The translations under genes and the position numbers were made by a program. A DNA stretch of 64,000 bases from Malus domestica (taxonomy: Eukaryota; Streptophyta; Magnoliopsida; Rosales; Rosaceae): positions 5,281,501 to 5,345,500 of the forward strand of contig NC_091665.1 of NCBI RefSeq assembly GCF_042453785.1, given 5' to 3'. Positions 8,605-19,081 of the stretch are shown here, in pieces. The number at the start of each line of letters is the position of its first letter. The first letter of the stretch is position 1. Below the pieces are notes generated by a model. It did no database searches. It was not told where the DNA came from and worked only from the letters and a program-made list of their open reading frames with translations.

Positions 8605-11600
8605 ATGCTGCGCCGAAAAATTAGGTTAACCAAGGAGTACTTGTACAGAAAGAGCTTGGAAGGCAAACAACGATTGCTTTATGAGAAGAAGCGCAAGATC
8701 AAAGAAGCTTTAGAAGGTTTCTCTCTCTTTCCCCCTCTCTTTCTCTAGAATTTATATAGATGTGTGTATGTTGTAAGATCCAACGTTGCCCAGGAGTGAT
8801 ATATGTATATTCTCATATCTATCTATCTAGCACGAGGCTTTTGGAGGTCACTGACTTTGGATTTCATCGGAACTCCGAGGAACTCCGAAGTTAAGCGAGT
8901 AACGTACGAAAGCACTCCCATGATGGATGATTCACTGGGAAGTTCTCGTATAAGTTCCAGAAACAAAACCATGAGGGCATGAGCGGACAATATCGTGCTA
9001 CGGTGGTGGAGCGGGTCCGGGATGTGGTGGAACCCGGGCCGGGATGTGACATATGTTATTCGTTTCTAATTGGGTGTTTTGTTTTGGAGTAATTGAATTT
9101 GTAACAATTTTGGGAAATTTGTTGTCTTTGCAGAGGGGAAACCGATACCCACTGAGCTCCGGAATGAGGAGGCTGCTCTTCGTCAAGAGATCGATTTAGA
9201 AGACGAAAACACTGCCGGTATGGGGTCTATGAAAATTATCAATTTATGATCATTTATCTATGAAAGTTCTCTTTTTTTTTTGTTTTTTTATTATGTATCA
9301 ATGTGTTAAAGTTCTTGTGTAATCGATAATTTATTAATTTGTAATTTTTCGGGTAGTAATTTAAACCTTTATTTGTTTAGTTTTCATTAAGTTATGCTGT
9401 TGATTCTTCATGGCTTTCATTTCTGAATCCCAGTCCCAAGGTCACATATCGATGATGAATATGCAAATGCATCTCAAAGAGACCCAAAAATTTTGCTGAC
9501 TACTTCTCGGGATCCGAGTGCACCACTAATACAATTTGCGAAGGTTGGTCTAGCCTTTTTCCTTACGTGCCACATTAGTTTTGCTGCACTCTTGTGTTCA
9601 TTTTAGTGATATTACGTAAGGCCGGTGTTGATTATTGATTGCCGTTCAATGTCACCGTTGTTTCAGGAATTGAAACTCGTTTTTCCCAATGCGCAACAAA
9701 TGAATCGTGGTGGCCAGGTTGGTGCATTCTTTTGCTTAGCTTTTATTTTTGATTGTGGAGATAATTTTTAGGAAAACTAATGAAAAGGACTTGAAAACTT
9801 TGAATTTTAACGATAAGGACAAAATAAAGGGTAAAGTGAATAGTACCAAGATTGATTTTTTAGTGTAAAAATGTGGTTTTTAGTTAAAGTAAACAGTACC
9901 AGAAACTTTTCGTTAAAGTTCCCATAATTTTTTCCACTCAAAGGGCCTTTTGACCTAATGAATCATTGACTTCTTTAAAAGTTCTGCCATTTTCAATCTA
10001 ACTGGAGGCACTAGAAGGTGGACAGAGTGGTAATCTGAACTGATGTGCACATAATGCTTTGCATGATGCTGTTTGATCACTTCTTATGAATCAACATGCA
10101 TCACCCAACCGTTGAGTTGTGGGAAGATGTTTTCTGCACGTTCAATTTATTCAGTTTTTTTGTGTGAATTTTTATGTTTTTACATTGTTAATCATTTTTT
10201 GTGTTACAATTATGTCTAGATTGACCTCTTTACTTGAGAACGTTATGACATTTAAGGACGTACCTATCCTGTCATTGATGGTTCCGATGCTTTGGTCTTT
10301 TTGGTCCTTTTCCGTACTTAGCTAATGATATTTTTTTTCTCTAAATCCTGCAGGTTATTTCTGAAATTATTGAAACATGCCGTTCACACGAATTTACGGA
10401 TGTTGTGTTGGTTCATGAACATCGTGGTGTACCAGATGGTTTGATTATTAGCCACCTTCCCTTTGGTCCAACAGCTTATTTTCAACTACTCAATGTGGTA
10501 AGTAGTGTGATAATTTTTGTGTTAATGTTGGACAAATATCTTGGTATTAAGACTGATGTAGGACAGGAATCCAGACAACATAAATTCCTTAGGGCCTTCA
10601 GCAGCAAAAATTAGGAAAATGTGAGGCCGAGATACAATTTAAAAAAATTGAAAGAGAGGGATCATGATCTAAAGGTATGAATAGGGCTAGAAAGGATTTC
10701 GTTTCATTGCTTAACAGTTCTTGCGGGAGAGATGGCCTTGGGTTTTCAAATTTGTGATTTTGAATGGTTGATTGTACTTAAGCGGAGTCTGGTTAATGCT
10801 AGAAGTGATTGTCAGGTGAAAAAAATAAGGAGAAAGTTGAAGAAGATCAATCTCGCCCCTCGCATTGGTGATGAAACTCTGTTGCCTAAACCTAGCAAGA
10901 AAGCCTCATAGCTTCTAAAAGTATTGACCGGAATATTTTTTATTTTTATTTTTTATGAAAAGAGTTAAATGGATGTATATTGATAGACTTGGATCCAGAG
11001 TTTCAAAGTCAAGCATAATAGGCAAGTCAATAGCTGGAGATCACCCACGAATGATCCATGGACCACTATTAAAATCCTTCTCCAGGCAACTTGAGCGACT
11101 CTAATTCTGTAAAAAAGAATAGTAAAAAACAAAGCAGCAGCTTCTAAGTGAAAAGAACCATAAAATGAAGGTTTGATACTGACAATTGCAGATTGCCAAT
11201 CTCGGTGAACATTGGTATTAACCAATACATGTTTTTATAGTATTACTTTTTTGACTTTGTCATGCATTTATTGGATCTGTGCTTTGACTTATTTATTTTG
11301 AGCACTCTGCTAATATTATTTTTGTTGTAGGTCACAAGACATGACATCAAAGACAAGAAAGCCATGGGAACGATGCCTCAGGTTTACCCACACCTGATAC
11401 TTGACAATTTCACGACCAAGGTATCATATCTCAATTAAAGATTCCAGCATCTTGATTGGTTACTTTACTCTGTACATTATGCCAAGGTAGATCGGACCCC
11501 ATTGATCCAATTAGAGATAGTTTATAATGGTTCAGAGATGAGGATGATTGATTATAGTTATTCTCCAAAGATTTTTCACCAGTTATTTATGACATACCCA

Positions 11601-12742
11601 CTGACTATGAAAATCATGTGAGGAATTTCAATGTTGCTGGTCTGACTCTATATATTGAGTTATTGATAACCTACCTTGGTGATATAATTAGATGAGGCCA
11701 TCTTTCATCTCTCTCTCTCTCTCTCTCTCTGTAGTGCCCTCCCTGATTACTATTCTTACTAATTCTAATCCATCCAATCCTGCTATGTCTTAATCTTACG
11801 TACACTTACATCACTGCATCAGTGCTTTTTTTTTTTTGAGTTGGCCTTTGTAGTTACTAACCTGTTGACTGTTCCATTGAATATGATTTTCTTTTCTTGA
11901 TTGTTCGTAGTTGGGTGAGAGGGCAGCAAATATTTTAAAGCATCTCTTTCCAGTGCCAAAGCCGGATACGAAACGCATAATCACTTTCGCCAATCGGTCT
12001 GACTACATTTCATTCAGGTTGGTTTGTTGTCACATCTCTATAAGGATGGCTGTTGATATATCATATATCAAAATGATTTTCACATTTCTCATAAATTCTA
12101 CTATTTGCACATGTTGGTGAATGTAGATAGGGCTTTCTTGAATGATACCGACTCGGGCTACTTTTATTTGGTCAGAACATATATTATGCAACTGTTTTAT
12201 CTGGTTTTTCCTCTTTTTTTGTGCATTTTCGCTTCTTTTCTCGTTTTTTTCTGTTGTCTTTAACCATTGCTTAGGAGCAATTGTACATTGTATTCATTAT
12301 ATTTCTTTTCTTTTTTTTGGTCTTTAACCACTGCTTTGTGTTTCCATTTCCATTAACAATTTGAGAATGTACAGGCACCATACTTATGAGAAGCCTGGAG
12401 GTCCTAAATCCATTGAGCTGAAGGAGATCGGTCCTCGGTTTGAATTGAGGCTTTTTAAGGTTAGTACACACTGATGTTTTTTGTTTACCTATCAAATCCA
12501 GTACCTCCTTACTAAGTCGTGCAGGTGGTAATCAAATCACCCGATTTATCAATCATGCAATGCTTATTCCTAGTAGATTGTTTAATGTCTCATAGCATTA
12601 CTTGTACGTGTTTACACTCGTTTTTTTCACTTTGATGTTGCAGATAAGGTTAGGAACAATGGATCAGGACGAAGCCCAGAATGAATGGGTCATCAGACCA
12701 TACATGAACACAGCCAAGAAACAGAAGTATATGGGGGATTGA
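8605..12742 (+). CDS. IMP4: U3 snoRNP protein IMP4 (Brix domain)
   Basis: Nine exons join into one 293-residue frame: 8605-8716, 9134-9217, 9434-9543, 9667-9717, 10354-10497, 11331-11420, 11911-12017, 12375-12459, 12644-12742. All introns are GT-AG. The protein starts [19 protein letters not shown], the basic coiled N-terminus of IMP4, followed by a Brix domain over about residues 80-270 with the motifs [30 protein letters not shown] and EWVIRPYMN. Length and order match plant IMP4 (about 290 aa). IMP4 works in the nucleolus in the small-subunit processome, with IMP3 and MPP10, helping U3 snoRNA pair with pre-rRNA for 18S maturation. A CT-repeat lies just upstream in the leader. Intron 1 holds a Cassandra solo LTR and intron 4 a small MITE; neither breaks a splice site. 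Confidence 0.95.
8772..9051 (+). mobile_element. Cassandra TRIM solo LTR in IMP4 intron 1
   Basis: A 280-bp unit starts TGTAAGATCCAACG and ends CCGGGATGTGACA, matching the layout known for Cassandra LTRs. A leader with CAGGAGTGATATATGTAT and TAGCACGAGGC is followed by a 5S-rRNA-like core and a tail with GCGGACAATATCGTGCTACG. It is flanked by a perfect 5-bp target duplication TATGT (8767-8771 and 9052-9056). With no internal region or second LTR, it is a solo LTR left by recombination. It has the same orientation as IMP4. Confidence 0.92.
8865..8955 (+). other. 5S-rRNA-like segment inside the Cassandra LTR
   Basis: Contains the 5S signatures AACTCCGAAGTTAAGCG, a GATGG...GATTCACTGGGAAGT stretch and GTTCTCGT. 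The segment has a duplicated GGAACTCCGA and several substitutions, so it is a transposon-borne derivative and not a working 5S gene. Confidence 0.85.
9770..9923. mobile_element. 154-bp MITE in IMP4 intron 4
   Basis: Imperfect terminal inverted repeats GGAAAACTAATGAAAAG and CTTTTCGTTAAAGTTCCC enclose a short AT-rich core. A 9-bp direct repeat ATAATTTTT flanks it (9761-9769 and 9924-9932), which suits a Mutator-type MITE. There is no coding capacity. Confidence 0.8.
11707..11730. repeat. (CT)n microsatellite in IMP4 intron 6
   Basis: Twelve uninterrupted CT dinucleotides. Confidence 0.9.
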
Positions 12743-13919
12743 TAATCTTTAGAGCTTTTCGTTGACAATTTTGTGTAACTGGTCCTTTGTATGATTCAAC
12801 CGACTCACTTTTTGTTTATCGGTTCATCGATCCAAAGCATGGGACGATACAGCCTGTTAGTGTCATTCTGATTTACTTCAGGGCGACTTTTTGTTGCATT
12901 TTCCAATTTATTCCTTTAAATTTAAGAAATAGATGAGAGATGTGAAATCAGCCGTAAATGGTTGTGTAACTTTTCATTTGATCTGCATCGACAGTACAAC
13001 ATTCTCTAATCCTCCATGAGCTCAGGGTGCTCTTGACCCTTGTCATCCCTCGGATCAGGTGAGGCCAACTCCCTAAGGGGAGTGGGTGACCCCGTCGAGC
13101 ACTTGGGCGTTACTTTGGCATCCTTTTCTGGTTGTCTTCATCCTGTAGGTCCCTTCGCGCTGATGGACTAAGCCCTCTTTTTTTCCTTCCTGCTTGCCAT
13201 GATACTCAAGGGAGACGATCACTTCGTCGCAGAGAGTATGCTTAAGTCAGTTGGGTAGAAAACACAACCAAACTGTGTGGGTTTTAATCTGTTAACACTC
13301 AAACTTGTAGATTAACAAACTAGAACAACTTTTGTTGGGCTTGGAATTAAAGCTATAATGAAATGGCCTCAAGATTTAAGTAGTTTATTCCTCAAAACTG
13401 AGCCATATCCACTGTGTTGCTCAGAATACATTGATTTCAAAGGTTACAAATAGCACTCGGCTAAAGACTAGAATTTCCTCTCCTTTCAATCGTCCGACCC
13501 CCTTACAAAAGGTTCCCACCCCTTTTTATAGGCCCTCAGTGAACTCAGAAAGCCTTGAGCTCACCTACTTTCACTTTTCTGGCATTTAATGGGCACATAC
13601 GTAGACTAGCATGCTGACAACCTTTTGTAACCATCAGCGATGAAGTGACATTTTGCGCAGTCGGGATTGCACATTCTTGTAGACCAATGTGTGTTGAGCG
13701 ACCTCCTGGGCAGTGGCTCGACAACCTTTACGTTATGTTCTATATACTTCTGCTTTTGATTGACACATGGATTGATTGTTTCCAGAGTAGGCCTGCTCCT
13801 AAAGCCTTGTGCCGTAAAGTTTTCAGTCTTCCCACGTGTCCTTGACGGTTGAAAAGTACTTTATGTCGTTTAGTTGAACCAGGATGGTGAGCAATTGACT
13901 ATAACGCTTGACAAGCCTC
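12743..13919 (-). repeat. IMP4 3' flank, then a possible LTR remnant
   Basis: From about 13200 the sequence looks like a retrotransposon LTR read on the minus strand. There is a TATA-type motif CCTATAAAAAGGGG (complement of about 13525-13538) with promoter-like spacing to a GGAACC...GGGGGTCGGACG leader. No paired LTR, primer site or TSD was identified, so this is a weak call. The first about 200 bases are presumably IMP4 3' UTR. Confidence 0.3.
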
Positions 13920-13927
13920 CTTTTAAA

Positions 13928-16003
13928 TTGAGCCTACATTGCACCACCTGTTGGAGTTTACGTCAATGTTTACAGTATGGTACGTCACGGGTAAGATCCC
14001 ATAATACCCCCTCCATAGATTGTCTCTTAACTGTACAGGGCGGCCAATGAGTATGGAAAAAACCTAAAAAAAGTAAAACAAGTTTTAGCCATCTAGAAAT
14101 CACTATTAATGTATATGATAGGTTTCCAGGAAATAAATAGCATACCTGGTCAGAGTCTACATGAATTTTGCATGTTGTGCAAATTTCTGAACCTCCAAGC
14201 TGGTTATCTACAAACATAAAATCGAGTCATTTATTTAAATTAATATAATATAATCTAAATCTAACCCTCCCTACACACACCATAAACACAATAATGTTAT
14301 ACAAAAGCCTCCTGCTTGGATACCAAAGATAACTTAGAGTCCCGGAAAAATTAATCTGCAGAAATAATTAAGATCCCTTACATGTGGAAGTGTTTCTCCT
14401 ATTCAGGATCAAAACTTTCAAACACTTATTCACACCAAGTATTTTTCCCTTACAGTTTGCGTATATCGTTTTTATATGCATTGTGAAAAAAAAAAACCCA
14501 GTAATATCAAGTATAAGCAATGCGTAATATCAATCATACACATAAATTATCAAGATTCTACCCAAAAAACAATGTACACAAATTGAAAATTTAGTCGAGA
14601 AATCAAACAAAAATTGAATGTTTTCAAGAATCCATACAAACACAGAAAAATTTCAAGAAATCATACAAAAACTGAAATTCAGTTAAGAAAAAATACATGA
14701 CTGATCGAAGAGATTGCTTCCAGAAGACCTCTGCTTTTTGGTTCCACCTTCCACCACCTCCGTTTTCCTCTTCACAGAAATAGTCACAAATAATGTGCTT
14801 CTGTCAGCAGTTCTTCCGAGGACGCAATGGTGTTGCGGGCGACGGAAGCGTTGACGACGACGGAGGACAATCCACCCAGAATGAAGTCGCAGGCGACTAA
14901 GGACAATTGAGAAGAGGTAAAAATGGGAGGAAAATGGGATACTGAGTGGTGAAGCCCTTTTTCTTTTTGCTTCACCACTCAGTATCCCATTTTCCTCCCA
15001 TTTTACCTCTTCTCAATTGTCCTTAGTCGCCTACGACTTCATTCTGGGTGGATTGTCCTCCGTCGTTGTCAATGCTTCCGTCGCCCGCAACACCATTGCG
15101 TCCTCGGAAGAACTGCTGACAGAAGCACATTATTTATGACTATTCTGTGAAGAGGAAAACGGAGGTGGTGGAAGGTGGAACCAAAAAGCAAAGGTCTTCT
15201 GGAAGCAATCTCTTCGATCACTCAAGTATTTTTTTCTTGACTGAATTTCAGTTTTTGTATGATTTCTTGAAATGTTTCTGTGTTAGTATGGATTCTTGAA
15301 AACATTCATTTTTTGTTTGATTTCTCGACTAAATTTTCAATTTGTGTACATTGTTTTTTGGGTAGAATCTTGATCATTTCTGTGTATGATTGATATTACG
15401 CATTGCTTATACTTGATATTACTAGGTTTTTTTTTTTTTTTTTTTTTTTCACAACGCATATAAAAACGATATACGCAAACCGTAAGGGAAAAATAATTGG
15501 TGTGAATAAGTGTTTGAAAGTTTTGATCTTGAATAGAAGAAACTCTTCCACATGTAAGGGATCTTAATTATTTCCGCAGATTAATTTTTCCGGGACTAGT
15601 TTATCTTTGGTATCTAAGCAGGAGGCTTTTGTATAACATTATTGTGTTTATGGTGTGAGTAGGAAGGGTTAGATTTAGATTAGATTATATTAATTTAAAT
15701 AAATGATTCGATTTATGTTTGTAGATAATCAGCTTGGAGGTTCAGAAATTTGCACAACATGCCAAATTCCTGTAGACTGACCAGGTATGCTATTTACTTC
15801 CTTGGAAACCTATCATATACATTAATAGTGATTTCTAGATGGCTAAAACTTGCTCTAAATTTTTTAGGTTTTTTCCATACCCATTGGTCGCCATGTACAG
15901 TTAAGAGACAATCTATGGATGGGGTATTATGGGATCTTACCCGCGATGTACCATATTGTAAACATTGACACAAACTCCAACAGGTGGTGCAATGTAGGCT
16001 CAA
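13928..16003. repeat. 2.08-kb imperfect palindrome (fold-back element)
   Basis: The left arm (13928-14955) and right arm (14969-16003) are reverse complements over about 1 kb with only scattered mismatches and small gaps, around a 13-base loop of C/T at 14956-14968. The outer ends are TTGAGCCTACATTGCACC and its complement. The arms include a stretch that looks like captured exons: a Lys/Arg-rich segment near 15131-15230, and a short block at about 15724-15783 bounded by TAG and GT that reads DNQLGGSEICTTC in the corresponding left arm. I do not recognise the source gene. No own TSD was found directly beside the arms. Confidence 0.88.
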
Positions 16004-16817
16004 CTACGGCTGGTTCGGTATGGGATACCGAAACCCTTGTCCCGATTCCCAAACCGAAGTTTTTGGAAATCCCAAATTCAAGACCGATCCCAAACCAAAT
16101 TTTCGGGAATCCCAAATTTTTGGAATCCAGAAATGGTTTCGGGACAAATCGGAAATCCCAAAATAATTTTGGACTATTGGTAATCCCAAAACTACAACTA
16201 ACTCAAACCGGTTTCAAATCAAAATCCCTATTTGTAATTTGTAAGTGTTAACCAAATGAAAAAAAAAACTCAGAAAACAAAACCTATATTACCAAATATG
16301 AACCCAAATGATACATGTAATCTGAATAAAAAGAAAAAGAGTTCTAAATTTATGTTCACCTAGAAGTTAAACTCAAATCCTTTAACTAAAAGTTAGCTTT
16401 ATAAGTCACACACACACCCTGTATAATAATATATCTAAACATATATATAGAGCGAGAGAGAGCAAACCCTAAAACCACCAAAGTAGAATTCCAAAGCTTT
16501 CAGAGATCAGGGAACAACTTGTAAGGATGAAACCTTCTAGGAACGAGATGATGCAAAGCGAGAAGAAGCAACAAAAATTATTATGAAAAATTTGGGGTTC
16601 CTATTCCATCTTTACTCCTCAATTCGAGCGAATTTAATTCTGAGTTGTGGGGATCTATAATTTCATTTATGTTTACTTTTCATGTGGTTATGATGTTGAA
16701 TCATGACCGTTGCATAGGTGGTGATCATGATATGTGTATGGTCTGCACAAGTCCTATCACATTTTTGGGTAAAATCAACTACCTGGGGTCGAATGGTTAC
16801 AAAAATTTCATGAAAAA

Positions 16818-17014
16818 GGAACCGGATCTCCTCCTGAGCATAGGGTGGGGATCCTCCTGACCGGGCTATCTGGACTATTAAAATTTGATCAAACGGCTAC
16901 AATAATTATAACTTTTAGAGAGTCTCATGTTTGTAGCTGTTAGATCAAATTTCAATGGTCCAGATGACCCGGTCAGGAGGATCCCCACCCAATGTTCAGG
17001 AGGGATCCGGTTCC
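16818..17014. mobile_element. 197-bp MITE, copy 1
   Basis: Inverted ends GGAACCGGATC...GATCCGGTTCC with further inverted blocks (GGTGGGGATCCTCCTGACC) enclose a core with CTACAATAATTATAAC. The flanks CATGAAAAA (16809-16817) and AATGAAAAA (17015-17023) form a 9-bp TSD with one mismatch. Same length and core as the element at 62695-62891. Confidence 0.85.
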
Positions 17015-17497
17015 AATGAAAAATAAACAAGAGAAAATTTGAAATATGTCCAATTTTATAGGCTTACTTTTGAAATAAGTCCAATTTTTAGTGATTTTTA
17101 CTTTTGAAATAGGTCCAATTTTTAGTGAATTTGGACCCATATCAAAAGATCCCGATAAACAAAGTAGAGCAAAAAGCACATCAAAATGTGGAGCTGCAAA
17201 ACCCTTGGATTAAAAAAATGAAAATTTAGATGTTATCCATTAGAGATTTACAACCCACCAACTGAACAAAACCCACATAAATGTTTCAAAGAATTAGACT
17301 TTCTAAGACCCTTTTGGAGCAACAAAGTAAAAACCCAAAAAACTTTACCTTGCAAATCCAATTATCCAACAACCAGAGAAATGAAACCAGGTAGGCCTGC
17401 AAATTACAACAGGTAAAGGAGTGGTGCAGTCAGTGCTATAAATCTCAAGATTGAAGAAAACCTATTAAAGCATTCAAGATAAAATAGCAGAGAAAAG

Positions 17498-17690
17498 TCA
17501 TGACACGTGGTGTAATAAGATTGGTTGAAAATCTTATCATAATCTTAGCTAAATTATTGTAAACAGATAATGACACGTGGCGCGTCGGGATTGGTTGCAA
17601 ATCTTAGCGGAAATCTATTCACAAAATAGTACGTTTGGATAATAATACGTGACGTGACGAGATTAGTTAAAAATCCTATCCGAAATTAAA
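17498..17690. repeat. Three degenerate 71-73 bp tandem repeats
   Basis: Each unit opens with ATGACACGTGG or a variant (ATAATACGTGA), then GATTGGTTGAAAATC-like sequence. The repeated ACGTG cores resemble G-box elements, but nothing here indicates that they act on a nearby gene. Confidence 0.7.
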
Positions 17691-18663
17691 AATATTTTAT
17701 TTATTTATTATTTTATAAAAAAACTAATAATATTTTAAATGGGCTGGGTGCCAGCGCATTTTTTTTAGGGGTGGAGATGCTTTGGCGTATTATTGTTCAT
17801 TTGAGTATGTTATTGTTCACTGAGTGGATAAATGGACTGGGTGCTGGCCCATTTGGGTGGAATTGTTCTTAGCACTGTATGCCGGAGGAGTCCCGTATTT
17901 TTCTAATGAAGAAAGAACAATGACATTCATTTTAAAGTCTTGTAGCCTTTAGAAAAAGATGCCAATTAGATGCTTAACACCGGTAGATTCATTTGGTTGT
18001 TTTTTCTTGGCTTATCCAACCAGCATATGCCCATTCCTCCTTTGCGGATGTGGATTGAAAGGAAGTTGGGGATGGACATAGATCCTTCCGCCTATCCAAA
18101 AGAAAGTAATGGTTTTTTTTATTTATTATTTCCGACTATTACAATTCCAAATATATATTTAAAATTAAATAATATATATATTTTTTATTTCGGTTCGGTT
18201 CGGGATTATCGAACAAAATGAAAAGTGAGACTGATTCCTGTACCGAATTTTCAGGATCGGTTTTGGATTTTCAATTTGAAATTTTTTTGGTTTGGTTTTG
18301 GAATTTTTTCAATTCGGTTTGAAATTTTCGGTATTTTTTTCCAGCCCTACTTTTAATTCCACTAGGCCTTGGACATCCCGTTCTTCTTTAGGCCTTGACT
18401 TTTACTAGGCTTTTTGTGGCCCTTTTTTTTCGACCTATACTATTTTTAGGGATCGAAAAGGATCTCGCGTTAACACCCCTTCCCTTAAAATAAAATATAT
18501 TGTTCCAATTTGTAATAGAATATCATTGTCATAAAATAAAATAAAAAATTGGATGATGGGACCCTTTTAAAATTTGGGGTGGGTAAAAGAGTTGGACCTT
18601 GGCCGATACTCTAGGCCTTTTAAAGGCCGCCTTAAACCTTTCGCGTTCTCGCTCGTTACCTGT

Positions 18664-18676
18664 AAACCCTAAACCC
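18664..18676 (+). promoter_or_regulatory. Telo-box upstream of prohibitin
   Basis: AAACCCTAAACCC lies about 400 bp before the prohibitin ATG, in the presumed 5' leader or promoter. Telo-boxes are known in plant genes of translation and growth. Function here is inferred from position. Confidence 0.5.
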
Positions 18677-19081
18677 TTGCATCTGCTGCTGGGGCCTGAA
18701 TCCTCCGCATCATCCTCATCACCGTTTCTCCACCGTTGCGACAGCCACGTTCCTCACCTCTCACTGGTTCGTCTCTCCTCGTCTTCCACCTCCCCCTTCT
18801 TAGATGAGATTCTAGGTCACCGCCCTCCGCCCAACCATTTGCAGTTCGGGATCGAAGCAGATCTCGCAGCTCCGCCTTTTTATTTGCTCAAACTTAAGCA
18901 ATGGCTGAATTGCTTCAAGTTTATATTGCTTTTTCTTTTTTCTTCCATGAATTTGATTTTGAATGGACTATTTTGGTGCTTGGCATTTTTCGTTCCCGAA
19001 TCCACATTTTTGTTCATTTTTTGTTTTTTATTTTTGGTATTTTTTTTTTCAATTCTTTATGTTTTCACAGCGAGAGTGAAT

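Larger units (their letters stand above)
16005..18349. mobile_element. hAT-like non-autonomous element with degenerate ends (composite)
   Basis: The left end TACGGCTGGTTCGGTA and right end TACC...TTCCAGCCCTA form a degenerate inverted repeat of the TAGGGCTGG type common to plant hAT MITEs, each followed inward by runs of ACCGAA/TTCGGT words. There is no transposase. A 197-bp MITE and a 72-bp tandem repeat lie inside. An 8-bp match, CTTTTAAT after the right end and CTTTTAAA before the neighbouring palindrome (13920-13927), may be the separated TSD. Confidence 0.5.

Noticed and set aside
8865..8955. Stand-alone 5S rRNA gene
   Set aside because: The 5S-like words sit inside a Cassandra LTR with a TSD, and carry a duplicated segment and substitutions.
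13200..13919. Complete solo LTR on the minus strand
   Set aside because: Only a TATA-like motif and a leader-like segment are visible; no paired ends or TSD, so it was kept only as a weak remnant.
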